A stretch of 36,192 nt of DNA from an uncultured Flavobacteriales bacterium (GTDB lineage: Bacteria > Bacteroidota > Bacteroidia > Flavobacteriales_D > Sanyastnellaceae). Location of the stretch: NCBI GenBank assembly GCA_949373165.1, contig CASICO010000046.1:1-36192 (forward strand). Direction: 5' to 3'. This document shows, one piece after another, positions 35,266 through 36,192 of this stretch. How positions within the stretch are numbered: the first letter of the stretch is position 1; the number at the start of each line of letters is the position of its first letter. The notes under the pieces are model-generated. The model ran no database searches, was not told the origin of the DNA, and saw only the letters and a list, made by a program, of their open reading frames with translations. A program made the position numbers and the translations under genes.

Positions 35266-35823
35266 GTGCTGTCTACAGATTTACAGGGGCGCGGAATTTC
35301 CTGGCCCATACAATCGGTTTTAGGCGCCCTGCTTCTCGGAGGCCTCGGGCCCATTGTGATCGAAATGGAAGGCGCTCTCCCCTTGAGTTTACAATCCTTG
35401 CTGGTCTGCTGGCTTCCGCTGATGTTGGGCTGGAAAGCGGGCTTGACCGCCATGTTGATCTATTTGACAGCGGGCATTCTAGGTTTGCCCGTTTTCGCGG
35501 GACATCACAGTGGAATCGAAGTGATCTCCGGCCCCACAGGAGGATATTTATTGGGGTTTCCCATTGTGGCCGCTTTGCTCGGGTGGGCTTCTGATGGTTT
35601 GGTCAACCACCCGGCCCGCAGCCAATACCTGGCCATCGCGGCAGGCATGATTCTGGGTCATGTCCTGATTCTCGCTTTTGGCATCCCCTGGCAAGTTCGG
35701 TTTGATCCAAGTTTGGATGTCACCGCTTTGGTTGAGCGTCTCCTGCGCCCCATCGCCTTAAAATCCGCCATCGGATTGCTTTTGGGCGTCGTTCTGATGC
35801 GATCCGTTCAACGCCGGGCTTAA
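35266..35823 (+). CDS. bioY: Biotin transporter S-component BioY
   Basis: This 185-residue protein is the substrate-binding membrane part of an ECF-type biotin uptake system. It starts at GTG 35266, four bases after the preceding stop; there is no in-frame ATG before the first membrane helix. About six hydrophobic segments are seen. The BioY signature is EVISGPTGGYLLGFPIVA (about 85-102), preceded by LPVFAGHHSG. The ATPase and T-component genes (bioM, bioN) are not in the window, so it may work alone or with a shared energising module. No biotin regulator site was recognised. Confidence 0.85.
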   Translation: MLSTDLQGRGISWPIQSVLGALLLGGLGPIVIEMEGALPLSLQSLLVCWLPLMLGWKAGLTAMLIYLTAGILGLPVFAGHHSGIEVISGPTGGYLLGFPIVAALLGWASDGLVNHPARSQYLAIAAGMILGHVLILAFGIPWQVRFDPSLDVTALVERLLRPIALKSAIGLLLGVVLMRSVQRRA

Positions 35824-35832
35824 TTTGCCGGC

Positions 35833-36192
35833 ATGAACCTGCATTTTTCTCCTGGTCGATGGATGACCGGTACCATAGCACTGTCCATTCTCTGGGCCAG
35901 TTGCGCCGGCGGATCAAATTCTCCAACCTCTTCCGCGTCCGATTCCGCATCGTCCCCCAAAGCCCAGCGCATCGCCGCCATGAAACAAGTCACGGATCAC
36001 CACAGTTTTGCTCGCCCAAACGAGGCCCGCATCACACACCTCAATTGGGACGTCAACATCGATTTCGAATCGCGCACCATTTCTGGTTGCGCGACTTACA
36101 ACATCGCCACGTCGTCTGATGCGCAACGCATCGTCTTTGATACACATGAACTCACCATTGAAAGCGTGACTGTGGACGGAATACCCGCTGAA
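35833..36192 (+). CDS. M1-family peptidase lipoprotein, leukotriene-A4-hydrolase-like (N-terminal part)
   Basis: The frame is open from ATG 35833 to the right edge, giving 120 residues. A lipoprotein signal is present (ALSILWASC, Cys24), followed by a Ser/Ala-rich linker. Residues about 57-105 match the N-terminal beta domain of bacterial LTA4H-like aminopeptidases: HHSFARPNEARITHLNWDVN, then DFESRTISGCATY and IVFDTHELTI. The catalytic HExxH lies beyond the window. It starts nine bases after bioY, so this is the second M1 peptidase in the run. The identity rests on the N-terminal match only. Confidence 0.8.
   Translation, partial: MNLHFSPGRWMTGTIALSILWASCAGGSNSPTSSASDSASSPKAQRIAAMKQVTDHHSFARPNEARITHLNWDVNIDFESRTISGCATYNIATSSDAQRIVFDTHELTIESVTVDGIPAE

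Overview
The window looks like chromosomal DNA from a moderately GC-rich member of the Bacteroidota, probably a marine Flavobacteriales-type organism. The evidence is: FISUMP surface proteins with 'GCT…NY…DDGSC' cassettes, a type IX-like C-terminal tail on an esterase, a RecF/DUF721 pair next to a TPR/RibH pair, weak or absent Shine-Dalgarno sequences, and several TAnnTTTG (-7) promoter elements. No phage, insertion sequence, CRISPR array or tRNA was seen. This is mostly a core chromosome segment with a stretch of surface-protein genes in the middle.

Layout. 1-2423 (minus): a TPR/PD40 outer-surface protein whose reading frame breaks into a second open frame running off the left edge; the two may be one gene split by a frameshift. 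2477-4208: proline catabolism gene pruA with a recognisable promoter and a bidirectional terminator shared with the next gene. 4229-5143 (minus): a histone-H1-like AT-hook protein. 5242-5622 (minus): RNase P RNA with its own promoter and a repeat-built terminator. 5629-8744: an M28 peptidase lipoprotein with a PDZ domain (minus), then a PD40/TolB-like lipoprotein and an RluE-type pseudouridine synthase (plus).

8748-23461 holds the secreted and surface proteins: a 1028-aa two-FISUMP protein, a GH109/Gfo-Idh-MocA enzyme with a Tat signal (plus), and then four minus-strand genes which, in transcription order, are a 1501-aa exported beta-rich protein of unknown function, an FG-GAP/ASPIC-UnbV protein, FadH (2,4-dienoyl-CoA reductase) and a small FISUMP protein. 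The small FISUMP gene has a (TG)11 tract upstream, a possible phase-variation switch. GH109 and fadH are clearly richer in GC than their neighbours.

23518-27521 (plus) is a tight four-gene run: a CapD/WbpM-type sugar-nucleotide dehydratase, a small conserved protein, a YigZ/IMPACT protein and a secreted PHB-depolymerase-like esterase. 27530-29837 (minus) carries a methyltransferase whose zinc-knuckle cysteines appear lost, DUF721 and recF. 29984-36192 (plus) is a seven-gene run with gaps from -4 to 21 bases: TPR membrane protein, ribH, a GT22-like mannosyltransferase, DUF2461, an M1 metallopeptidase, bioY and the start of a second M1 (leukotriene-A4-hydrolase-like) lipoprotein.

No complete new system is evident. 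The best leads are the split PD40 gene, the (TG)11-linked surface gene, the giant beta protein with an embedded winged-helix-like segment, the H1-like protein and the cysteine-less methyltransferase.
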